This document shows, in pieces, positions 24,936 through 32,604 of a DNA stretch of 32,604 nucleotides. Below the pieces are notes generated by a model, which saw nothing but the letters and a program-made list of their open reading frames with translations, made no database searches and had not been told where the DNA came from. Position 1 is the first letter of the stretch; each line of letters begins with the position of its first letter. The stretch comes from Lactiplantibacillus daoliensis (GTDB taxonomy: Bacteria > Bacillota > Bacilli > Lactobacillales > Lactobacillaceae). The translations under genes were made by a program, and so were the position numbers. Location: positions 1-32,604 of the forward strand of contig NZ_BJDH01000013.1 of assembly GCF_005405005.1 (NCBI RefSeq), in the 5' to 3' direction.

Positions 24936-26055
24936 TTATTTTTCATAAAAGAGATATGCTCTAAAAAACTTGATTTTACTCAATAAATATACAATCAGTA
25001 AACTCAGAAAATATGTTGTAAACAAATTTATGAAAAAGTTAAGTACATTAGAATTTGTTAAGAGCAAGTACTTCTGGATAACCAGTTGAATTGGACGATG
25101 AATCAAATAGATTCCTAAACTATATCCCGAAAACAGCATGGCCGCCTTAGAAGCATTCATCATAATTCGGTTGACTAACTCAAATAAAGCAACAGTAGTT
25201 ATTAATATGAACAAATTGTCATACCATATAAAATAATAATGTTCCATTAGTACATTTCCCATAAATTGCATCAACACTGATAGCCCAATACCTATAATCA
25301 TGCTGCACCAAAGTATACCGTTCGAAACTTTAGTTAGCCATCCCTCTTGGATTAACCCACCAATTAGCACATACACCCCGAATGCAGTGCCAACAAAACC
25401 ATGATCAATATTACTACTGATACCGATGTTTCTTCCAAAAAATTGGAGAAGCATATTCAACGTCGGAATAATAAAATCAAAACCAACGCCAAACAAAATA
25501 AACCAAGTTTTAAATCTCTGTGGAATGTTTTTGCTCAGCGCGACTAATAGTGGCATAAATAAATATATACCTAAAATTACTGGAATAAACCAGATCTGTA
25601 TCATCTCGTTGCTTAATGGATTAGAATAACTGGGTGCTTTAGTTATAAATAGCAACTCCATGGCAATCTGTAATAATCCTACCCTTACTCTCAAATACCC
25701 ACGAACGAAAATCTCATACAATATCATCCAAATCTCAAAAGTAATCAAAAGCCTAAAAAGGCGCTTTCGATAAAATTTCAAGATTTCCGATTCAGTAAGA
25801 TGAAATCTATTAATTAAAAAATAACCTGATAGTAAAAAAAAAAGGCACCCCTAACCTTCCGACAACTGCCATCGTTGAACTGAATATCTTATCAATATCG
25901 CCTAACATCATAAAACTTTGTTTCTCTGTTTTTCCCCCATAATAAGGATATCCGGCAATCAAACCGTGGCACATAACTACTAAAAAAATTGACGTAATTC
26001 TTAAATAATCAAATTCAGTCTTCCGAGATTTTGAAGCGTTCACATTCTCATCCAA
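24936..26055 (-). pseudogene. Acyltransferase-3 (OafA-like) O-acetyltransferase, frameshifted at a T10 tract
   Basis: An integral membrane acyltransferase of the acyltransferase-3 family, which moves acetyl groups to surface glycans. The N-terminal part has FDYLRITSIFLVVMCHG, with the family's conserved Arg and His, and GRLGVPFFF. It then leaves frame at a run of ten Ts (A10 at 25834-25843 on the + strand) and stops at 25810. The other frame continues without a gap as LLSGYFLINRFHLTESEILK and runs to 24936 through several more helices, including WFIPVILGIYLF and GYSLGIYLIHRPI. Nine Ts (or twelve) would restore one protein of about 372 residues, a normal size. The start is TTG 26055, behind GGAGGG. 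The gene is read after two GT-C paralogues. Phase variation, fixed loss or a sequencing error are all possible. Confidence 0.8.
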
Positions 26056-26145
26056 ATAACTCGACCCTCCGTTTTGCCAGAATGAAATTTCTCGCTCTGC
26101 CCTATAAAATAAACAAGCCCTACTACTTCACGAACAATCCATGTA

Positions 26146-27689
26146 CTAGTTATTCCTCCATATTCTCATCAGAATACGTGTGCTACCAACAGATGTGAGG
26201 ATCAAAACAATTGGCAAAAATTGAATGACATATCGACTACGGCCACCCTCAAATAGCAATAAGAATAGCATAAATCCGACTACCGAATATTTCAAGAATT
26301 GAATTTTCCAGCTATGAAGGTTCACAACTCCTATTAAGCCGATTAGAGTACTACACCATGCAAGCTGCACGATAAAGTGATACTCAAAATTTTCATTAGC
26401 CTGAACAGTACCCTGATTTGCAAACATTTTACGAATGAAAGACCGATTAAGCTTGGTATTATCAGGATTATTTAGCTGTAAAAATGTTCCTTCTTGACCC
26501 CAACCAAATGTACCATCTGCCGTATTATTAATTTGCTTTTGTACTAAAAACTTGCCATAGTTAGTTAACCCATTAAAGTTTCGAAAACGATCTTGAATCA
26601 ACCTAACATTAGCTTGGTTACGAGCAACAGGTGATTTAATTTTATCATCCATCGCCCCGTCTGGACGATAATAACCGCCATTACCATGCATTCCCATGGC
26701 CATGAAATGTGTCAATGGATGGGCACGCTTCGTATCAATATAAATAAAATCTTGATGCTGTATAAACGTACGATTAACGGTTACGACAATCCCGGCACTT
26801 ATCACAAACAGGCACAGGTGTACCATCATCATCCGATCAATCATACGTTTAGGACTTTCAATTATTTTAAATCCCAAAATAATTCCTAGCGCAATACTAA
26901 TAATAATCAAAGACGGTTTCATATAATACGAAAAAACGATAACACGCCTAAAAAAACACTCAATAAACATCTATAAATAGCCTGATGACATCGTATAAAG
27001 CAATCAACAAGATATAATGTTAGCGACACCAAAAAGAATGCCCAAACATCTGAATAAGGTATTACAATCCATGGTGATGCCACAATCAGGAACCAGCTCA
27101 TGCTTAACAGTACCTTTAAGTACCTTCTGCCAAACCAGTGACGAACAACCATCGCCACCATTGCCACAGCACTATCCACTAAGATTATATTTATACAGCT
27201 CAGCAACACAGCATAACTTTCAAGCTTCAACTGACCACTAAGAAGCCAAACACCGCGTTCTAAAAATAGTAAGCAATGTGTATTCGGGTATGCAGAAAAA
27301 TAATAGGTCGGATTTGGCAACTTATCCATAGATGCCAAAATAATTTTGCCAGGGTCCCAATCACTATATCCCGTCATTAAAATTACGACAGCTATTTGCC
27401 ACAATACAGTTACAATAATCACCAAGCAGAGCAATAATGCCCGTGCCCCACCAAAATAAAGTAACACTTTATTCAAATATTTCTTTAGTTTCTGACGCAA
27501 TGGTCGAGAAACAATATAAAGCAACACGATGAATGCAGTTATATCTACAACTTTCACAGCGCTGCTCCTTAGCCCGTGAAAATCCACCAATATGCGTGAT
27601 AAACTTCCTAATAACGATACTAAAATCAGTGGGATAAAAAACAAGTCTACTAAAACACCACTGACATTTTTAATCCAAAAAGGTTTCAT
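26146..27689 (-). pseudogene. GT-C-like membrane glycosyltransferase paralogue, frameshifted at a T6 tract
   Basis: Second member of the paralogous set. ATG 27689 follows GGAG. The first part has SDWDPGKIIL in the outer loop, YFSAYPNTHCLLFLERG and PWIVIPYSDVWAF, then leaves frame at GVLSFF and stops at 26919. The second part resumes as SYYMKPSLIIISIALG in another frame and continues with HPLTHFMAMGMHGNGGY and FEGGRSRYVIQFLP to 26146. The break is at a run of six Ts (A6 at 26931-26936 on the + strand). Seven would restore GVLSFFSYYMKPSL and a 514-residue protein like its paralogues. It lies 52 bases downstream of the intact copy and 90 bases upstream of the acyltransferase, so the three probably share a transcript. 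Confidence 0.82.
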
Positions 27690-27741
27690 TCAAACAACTC
27701 CAACTTAAATATAGAATAGATTTTTTTGAGAACTATTACGA

Positions 27742-29295
27742 TCACTTTTCTTCACTCTTTTGTGTCGAGATATGATGCCAACGAGCATATGTCAGCAATC
27801 TCATCCCACCAACTGTTGCTAATACTAATACTAATGGTAAAAATTGAATGACATACCGACTACGACCGCCCTCGAATATAAGTAAAAATAACATGAACCC
27901 AACTACACCATATTTAAAAAACTGTACACGCCAATTCTTAATATTGATGGTAAACAAAACGAGAAGCAAACAGGCACTCCAAACTAACTGTGCAACAAAA
28001 CGATACTCAAAAGTATTCGGACGGACATACCCCTGTTTTGCAAACAATCGTCTGATAAGCGTCTTGTTACGTATCGTACTATTCGCATGATTTGTTTTAA
28101 TCAAGACATCTCCACCCCAGGAAAATGTCCCGTCTGAGATATTATTTACTTGTTTGTTGACCAGAAATTTTTCATAATTCGTCATTCCATTAAAGTCATG
28201 CAGTCGCTGTCTAATTAATTTGGCATTAGCTTGCTTCCGCTTGACCGGTGATTTAATTTTAGTATCCATTTTCGTGTCCAGTGGATTGTAGGCACCTTTA
28301 CCATGCATTCCCATTGCAATAAAATGACTCATCGGGTGTGCAAGCTTTGTATTGTTATCGAGCATATTCTGATGATCCAAGAAAATCTGATGAGTCCAAA
28401 AACTACCGCCGGCGCCAATCACAAAAAGTAATACGCTGAAAATTGCCACTTTTTTAATTTGAAACCAGTTCCTTCCAATACCACGGAACAAACCCACAAT
28501 ACCAAAAGCAATGAAGGTGATAACTAATGATGGTTTCATCAAATAAGCAAAAACTAGCCCAACACCTGTTAACCCAGCCAATAAATATTTATAAACATGA
28601 TTACTAGTACTAAAATAACTAGTTCCCACGTTTAGGAATAACGCCGTTAAAAAGAACGCCCAGGTGTCCGTATATGGCACTGCGACCCAAGGAGATATTA
28701 GTATGACTAACCAAGTAATGAAAAAGAGCAGTTGGGCATGTTTCTTTCCAAATAACCGCCGTACGGAATTAAAAAGTATCAAGGCACCGCAATCTATCAA
28801 GAATAAATTAACTATATTTTGATAGATGACAAAGGTTTCAAGTACTGGTCTACCGGTTATCAGCCACAACGCCCGTTCAAGGAAAAACATAAGGATTGTA
28901 TTTGGATATGCGGAAAAATAGTCTTGGTTAGGTGCAACACCATCGATCACTGCACTCATAATCATCCTGGCATCATAGGCATTCGGGCCAGATAACAAGT
29001 AAACAATCGCAATTTGCCAGCACAAGGTCACCACCAAGATCACCCATATTAATATACGTCGATATCGGTACAATCGTGTATACACCCTAATTGTCACTCT
29101 TCGCAAAGGCTGACAAACAGCAAATAGTATAATTACGAATAGCACCCCCGTTGTAATCTTCACAGCAGTTGGACTCATCATTTTAAAATTTGGCAGAATT
29201 AACGAGAGTGAACCCAACAATGCAATCGTTATTAATGGGATTAAGAATACATCAACTATCCCGCTACTCAGTCCCTGAATCCGATTATGTTTCAT
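27742..29295 (-). CDS. GT-C-like polytopic membrane glycosyltransferase (intact paralogue)
   Basis: 517 residues with about eleven hydrophobic segments. The first outer loop, GPNAYDARMIMSAVIDG, carries acidic residues where GT-C enzymes bind the polyprenyl-phosphate head group. YFSAYPNTILMFFLERALW, PWVAVPYTDTWAFFLTA and AYLMKPSLV follow. A soluble domain includes HPMSHFIAMGMHGKGAY and FLVNKQVNNISDGTFSWGG, and the C-terminus ends with FEGGRSRYVIQFLPLVLVLA. The family is not one I can name exactly; the GT-C assignment is from topology and loop residues. ATG 29295 follows GGAG. A GtrB/CsbB-type gene 1.2 kb away could supply its donor, so I infer decoration of EPS, wall teichoic acid or lipoteichoic acid outside the membrane. 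Confidence 0.75.
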   Translation of the reverse strand: MKHNRIQGLSSGIVDVFLIPLITIALLGSLSLILPNFKMMSPTAVKITTGVLFVIILFAVCQPLRRVTIRVYTRLYRYRRILIWVILVVTLCWQIAIVYLLSGPNAYDARMIMSAVIDGVAPNQDYFSAYPNTILMFFLERALWLITGRPVLETFVIYQNIVNLFLIDCGALILFNSVRRLFGKKHAQLLFFITWLVILISPWVAVPYTDTWAFFLTALFLNVGTSYFSTSNHVYKYLLAGLTGVGLVFAYLMKPSLVITFIAFGIVGLFRGIGRNWFQIKKVAIFSVLLFVIGAGGSFWTHQIFLDHQNMLDNNTKLAHPMSHFIAMGMHGKGAYNPLDTKMDTKIKSPVKRKQANAKLIRQRLHDFNGMTNYEKFLVNKQVNNISDGTFSWGGDVLIKTNHANSTIRNKTLIRRLFAKQGYVRPNTFEYRFVAQLVWSACLLLVLFTINIKNWRVQFFKYGVVGFMLFLLIFEGGRSRYVIQFLPLVLVLATVGGMRLLTYARWHHISTQKSEEK

Positions 29296-29491
29296 TTCAA
29301 CAACTCCAATTTAATTTATCCTATTTCCATATACCTTCCAAAGTCATTATCTTCACGGTCTATTACAAAATACCGGGTAATAGTAAAACATCATGTGATT
29401 ACCGTGAAAAAACAGCACAAAAATAATCATACCACATAAGATAAAATCGGATCAGCGTATATCAAAAACTAGCTACATACAGTCAATTTCA

Positions 29492-30400
29492 TCATTTACG
29501 TCTAAACTGCCGCTTGATCCGTCGCATCACCCGTGGCGACTTTGGCTCAATCGTGTGTTCAAACCACTCTTGCACCGAGGCGTTGACCACCCCACCAAAC
29601 ATCAGCAACATCCCTGAGAAGTTTAACCAGAACATCAAAACGATCAAGCTTCCAATAGTTTGGTAAGAAGTCACCCGTTTCGCAAAGAGTTCGACATATA
29701 ATCGGAACCCTTGGGAAATCACAATCCAGCCAATCGTAGTGACTAAGGACCCAATCCACACATACCGTAGCTTCACTGCTGCATTTGGCACAAAGTAATA
29801 CAGCAACATCGCCAACATAAACATCCCCACGAAGGTAATCAAGTTTTTATTGGCTAATAATCTTGCCCACCACTTCGGAATAAACGCTGCCGAAGTATTC
29901 GTCAGATCCAAAATTGCATCCATCACAACTTGACTTAAGGTGAAAAAGATCGATAAGCCAACGATTAAGAGCAATAAGCCCAAAGTTAATAGGAAGGCCA
30001 TCAAACGAGTCACAATCGCACCTTGCGAGCTGGTCACACCGTATGCTTCATTTAAACTCCGCCGAATTGCTGCAATAATTTGCGAAGCGGACCAAATAGT
30101 GACAACAATCCCGATTGACAAACTTCCGCTCCCACTGGAAGAGATGAAGGAAAGCAGAATTGGTTTAATCGTCGCATAAATATTACTGGGAATAAATTCC
30201 TGAGCGTACGCTAAAATTTGACGCGTCTGTAAATTAAAACGGGCCACAATGTTCCCAATAATCAAAATAATTGGTGCAATTGACATCAGTGCATAGTAAG
30301 CTAAAACTATCGAATTATTACTAACATTAGCTTGGTTATAACGTCGAATAATAATTTCAATCCATTTAGCTGTCTTGGGGTAACGTTCCTTTAATTTCAT
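29492..30400 (-). CDS. YihY/BrkB-family membrane protein
   Basis: A 302-residue inner-membrane protein of the YihY/UPF0761 (formerly ribonuclease BN) family. Typical blocks are NNSIVLAYYALMSIAPIILI near the N-terminus, FISSSGSGSLSIGIVVTIWS with SQIIAAIRRSLNEAYG, and later YYFVPNAAVKLRYVWIGSL followed by TIGSLIVLMFWLNFSGMLLM. About six membrane helices are visible. The C-terminal tail is strongly basic (RVMRRIKRQFRRK). ATG 30400 follows GGAGAAG. It is transcribed away from the GtrB-type gene. The molecular function of the family is not established. Confidence 0.92.
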   Translation of the reverse strand: MKLKERYPKTAKWIEIIIRRYNQANVSNNSIVLAYYALMSIAPIILIIGNIVARFNLQTRQILAYAQEFIPSNIYATIKPILLSFISSSGSGSLSIGIVVTIWSASQIIAAIRRSLNEAYGVTSSQGAIVTRLMAFLLTLGLLLLIVGLSIFFTLSQVVMDAILDLTNTSAAFIPKWWARLLANKNLITFVGMFMLAMLLYYFVPNAAVKLRYVWIGSLVTTIGWIVISQGFRLYVELFAKRVTSYQTIGSLIVLMFWLNFSGMLLMFGGVVNASVQEWFEHTIEPKSPRVMRRIKRQFRRK

Positions 30401-30525
30401 GTTACTTCTCCAATAGTTAACTTAGTATCGTCAATTATACAATGATTTGAAAATTGAAACATCTTTATTCTAATGTGGTAAGCTAATAGATAGTGTAAAA
30501 ATGGGACTTAGGAGATAACTATTTT

Positions 30526-31467
30526 ATGAAAACCATGAGTTTAATTGTGCCCTGCTACAACGAAGAGCCCACAATTGAAATCTTTTATAACACTGTTGAA
30601 AAAGTCTTCAGTGATCATCCTGCCGAATTTAAAGACATTCGGCATGAGTATTTATTTATTAATGATGGTTCCAGTGATGGCACCTTAGCAGAATTCCGCA
30701 AACTGAATGTTACGCATCCTGACGTTGTCCATTATGTCTCGTTTTCACGAAATTTTGGTAAAGAAGCCGGGTTAGCTGCTGGACTTCAACACGCTAAAGG
30801 TGATTACGTGGCGGTGATGGACGTTGATTTACAGGATCCACCAGAATTATTACCTGAAATGTTAACGACACTTGAAAGTGGCGACTATGACTGTGTCGGT
30901 ACCATGCGTGAAGATCGCAAAGGTGAACCGGTCATTCGCTCCTTCTTCTCTCGGGCCTTCTACTCTGTCATCAACAAAATCTCAAAGGTTCAAATTATTC
31001 CAAATGCGCGTGATTACCGTCTCATGACACGACAAATGGTCGATGCCATCTTAGCCATGCCAGAATACAATCGTTTTTCCAAAGGTATTTTCAACTGGGT
31101 TGGTTTCAGAACAACTTATTTAAAATTTGAGAATGCACCCCGTTCCGCTGGGGAAACTCATTGGTCGTTCTGGCAATTGGTCAATTACTCAATTGAGGGC
31201 ATCATCGATTTTTCAGACGTCCCATTAAAGATTGCTACCTTTACTGGTGGCTTATTCGCGTTCATCGCCGTCATTGGGATTATCTTCGTGATCATTCGCA
31301 AAATTCTCTTTGGAAATAGCGTTGGTGGCTGGGCGTCAATGGTGTCCTTAATAATGTTTATGGGCGGAATTCAGCTATTCTGCCTTGGCATCATTGGCAA
31401 CTATATCGGCAAAATTTACCTCGAAACCAAGCATCGGCCTCTTTACATTGTTCAAGAAGAAAAATAA
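30526..31467 (+). CDS. GtrB/CsbB-type polyprenyl-phosphate glycosyltransferase
   Basis: A GT2 enzyme (DPM1/GtrB-like) of 313 residues that would transfer a sugar, usually glucose, from a nucleotide donor to undecaprenyl phosphate on the inner face of the membrane. SLIVPCYNEEPTIEIFY, INDGSSDGT, SRNFGKEAGLAAGL and MDVDLQDPPELL give the GT-A domain with its DxD-type DVDLQD. ARDYRLMTRQMVDAI and RFSKGIFNWVGF are the GtrB-type middle region. Two C-terminal helices (about 232-256 and 268-292) end with GNYIGKIYLETKHRPLY, as in GtrB and CsbB. ATG 30526 follows TTAGGAGAT. No GtrA flippase is in the window. The GT-C-like genes nearby are the likely partners. Confidence 0.93.
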   Translation: MKTMSLIVPCYNEEPTIEIFYNTVEKVFSDHPAEFKDIRHEYLFINDGSSDGTLAEFRKLNVTHPDVVHYVSFSRNFGKEAGLAAGLQHAKGDYVAVMDVDLQDPPELLPEMLTTLESGDYDCVGTMREDRKGEPVIRSFFSRAFYSVINKISKVQIIPNARDYRLMTRQMVDAILAMPEYNRFSKGIFNWVGFRTTYLKFENAPRSAGETHWSFWQLVNYSIEGIIDFSDVPLKIATFTGGLFAFIAVIGIIFVIIRKILFGNSVGGWASMVSLIMFMGGIQLFCLGIIGNYIGKIYLETKHRPLYIVQEEK

Positions 31468-31565
31468 CCATCAAAAAGCCCGTCGTAATTTCACTGCTAT
31501 AGTCCCTTTAAGGTTGACAGATGAAAAACAATAATTCATCTATCAATGCTTAAGGGGATTTTATT

Positions 31566-32252
31566 ATGCCTAGAACTAGATTTACACCTGAAGAAAAGTT
31601 AGCAATTATCATGGGTTTATCGACGACCGAGTTAACTAAGACCGCTTACCTGAGATTGCATGGTGTTGACCAACAAGGCGTCAAGAGATGGCAGGACATT
31701 TATAAGAAGGATGGTCTTAAAGGTTTAGAAGAACGTAATAACTGGACTCATTATAGTAAGAAGACTAAGCAACAAGCCATAGCTGCTTACTTGAATAATG
31801 AAGGCAGTTTGATTGATATCAGTAATCGATTCGGACTAAGGAGCACGACACAACTCAGAGACTGGATTAAAAAATTCCAGTATAATGGTGGGACCAATAA
31901 ATCATTGACGGCTACGCCGTCAAGAAAGCAGGTCCGTATTATGAGTCGTAGAACTACCTTTGAGGAACGAATTGAAATCGTTGAATACGTTACTGCCAGT
32001 AAACATTCTTATAACCAAACATCTGAACATTTCAAAGTTTCCTATCAACAGGTTCGCTCATGGGTTCTCAAGTCTAGAGAAAACGGTTATGCAGCCCTTA
32101 AAGATGGTCGTGGTCGAACGAAGCCAGTCAAAGAAATGACTGAAGTTGAGCGACTTCAACTGGAGAATCGCCAATTAAAAGCTAAGCTCAAAGAACAGGA
32201 GGTCCTAGATCTCTTCGCAAAAAAATTCCGAGAACTACAGAACAAGGAGTGA
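31566..32252 (+). CDS. IS3-family transposase OrfA (IS150-like)
   Basis: A 228-residue DNA-binding protein with repeated helix-turn-helix segments: RFTPEEKLAIIMGLSTT, the region up to DISNRFGLRSTTQLRDWIKK, and a second unit TTFEERIEIVEYVTASKHSY with QQVRSWVLKSRENG. It ends in a leucine-zipper-like coiled coil (VERLQLENRQLKAKLKEQEV), as in IS150-type OrfA. ATG 31566 lies behind AAGGGGA. A seven-A run at 32219-32225 near the 3' end could drive the -1 frameshift that fuses it to OrfB. Confidence 0.9.
   Translation: MPRTRFTPEEKLAIIMGLSTTELTKTAYLRLHGVDQQGVKRWQDIYKKDGLKGLEERNNWTHYSKKTKQQAIAAYLNNEGSLIDISNRFGLRSTTQLRDWIKKFQYNGGTNKSLTATPSRKQVRIMSRRTTFEERIEIVEYVTASKHSYNQTSEHFKVSYQQVRSWVLKSRENGYAALKDGRGRTKPVKEMTEVERLQLENRQLKAKLKEQEVLDLFAKKFRELQNKE
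32219..32225 (+). other. Putative -1 programmed frameshift site of the IS3 element
   Basis: A AAA AAA in the orfA frame (gcA AAA AAA ttc). A -1 slip enters the orfB frame directly and reads through to the edge of the window without a stop. This is the usual IS3-family control element. I did not identify a downstream stem. Confidence 0.6.
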
Positions 32253-32604
32253 ATAACCAACATAAATTAGCCTATCAAGCAATTCAAGAAATCGGTTCAC
32301 AAATTCATGGTGCCCAAGCAATCATCTTGCGTTACATGGGTGTTAGCCGCCAAGCTTTTAATCAGTGGCAACACCATAAAGATACGCCTTGGCAGCAACA
32401 AGAAAAGATACTTAAACAGAAACTCAATCAATACTTCAATGAACATCGACAAAGAATTGGTGCCGGGAAAATGACTCACTATCTTGAACATGATGAAACC
32501 CTTGGTTTCATCGTTTCACCAAAACGTGTCAAACGCTTGATGTCAGTTTTACACTTAAAATGCCAAAGTCGAATTAAGAAACATCATCGGATCAAGCAAG
32601 CTGA
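32249..32604 (+). CDS. IS3-family transposase OrfB, N-terminal part (runs off window)
   Basis: The -1 frame relative to orfA stays open to the window end. Its product begins QHKLAYQAIQEIGSQ, then AIILRYMGVSRQAFNQW, FNEHRQRIGAGKMTHYL and SPKRVKRLMSVLHLKCQSRI. This is the HTH_21-type N-terminal region of IS150-like OrfB, ahead of the DDE core, which lies beyond the window. GTG 32249 overlaps the orfA stop (GTGA) behind AAGGA and could start it, or it is made only as the frameshift fusion. Confidence 0.8.
   Translation, partial: MNNQHKLAYQAIQEIGSQIHGAQAIILRYMGVSRQAFNQWQHHKDTPWQQQEKILKQKLNQYFNEHRQRIGAGKMTHYLEHDETLGFIVSPKRVKRLMSVLHLKCQSRIKKHHRIKQA

Larger units (their letters stand above)
31495..32604 (+). 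mobile_element. IS3-family insertion sequence (IS150-like), left part
   Basis: It contains orfA and the start of an overlapping orfB in a -1 frame, the IS3 layout. The left end is placed tentatively at the TG of TGCTATAGTCCCTTTAAGG (31495), between the GtrB-type gene and orfA. The exact terminal repeat needs the right end, which is outside the window. AAAAAGCCCGTCG at 31473-31485 looks like one arm of a terminator whose other arm is missing, so the IS may have landed in it. Confidence 0.6.

Noticed and set aside
1-32604. Prophage, toxin-antitoxin, restriction-modification or other defence system
   Set aside because: No recognisable genes of these kinds. The content is EPS, surface-glycan and IS genes.

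Overview
The window looks like the chromosome of a low-GC Gram-positive lactic acid bacterium of the Lactobacillaceae. The basis is AT-rich sequence, strong GGAGG-type ribosome sites with many TTG/GTG starts, a lactobacillus-type GlpF/LarD channel, a lactobacillus-style Wzy exopolysaccharide (EPS) locus with glf, and IS110, ISL3 and IS3 insertion sequences. The species cannot be named from the sequence alone.

Layout. 1-1932 holds a 5'-damaged LTA-synthase-like sulfatase-fold gene. 1959-3521 and 6967-8529 are two apparently identical IS110-family elements in direct orientation. Between them lie the + strand priming sugar-phosphate transferase (4590-5255) and the Wzx flippase (5417-6835). 8546-10157 is an IS graveyard: a frameshifted ISL3 transposase, an inverted remnant of a second ISL3 3' end, a near-perfect palindrome, a 39-bp tandem repeat and six copies of a short motif. 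10192-21679 is the main EPS operon on the - strand. In transcription order it carries glf, a Wzz-like protein, a BY-kinase-like protein without a P-loop, a Wzy polymerase, a serine-hydrolase-like protein without its catalytic motifs, GT4, GT2, GT2, GT4, GT4, GT2 and a hexapeptide acetyltransferase. Next on the - strand is a GlpF/LarD-type channel (21842-22555).

22708-29295 (- strand) is a glycan-decoration block. It has three paralogous GT-C-like polytopic membrane proteins and an acyltransferase-3 O-acetyltransferase. One GT-C gene is intact, one has a TGG-to-TGA type nonsense codon and one is frameshifted at a T6 run. The acyltransferase is frameshifted at a T10 run. A YihY-family membrane protein (29492-30400, -) and a GtrB/CsbB-type polyprenyl-phosphate glycosyltransferase (30526-31467, +) follow. 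An IS3-family element with an orfA/orfB arrangement runs off the right edge.

How the genes fit together (inference). The priming transferase loads undecaprenyl phosphate, and the GT2/GT4 enzymes build a repeat unit that probably contains galactofuranose, since glf and two GlfT2-like enzymes are present. Wzx flips it and Wzy polymerises it under a Wzz whose kinase partner appears catalytically dead. GtrB would supply undecaprenyl-phosphate-sugar to the GT-C proteins, which would decorate a surface polymer on the outer face of the membrane. The most interesting signals are a candidate IS110 bridge RNA with a terminus-matching octamer, the same stop codon splitting both IS110 recombinases, long direct repeats bracketing the only visible priming and flippase genes, and homopolymer or nonsense 'off' states across the decoration block.
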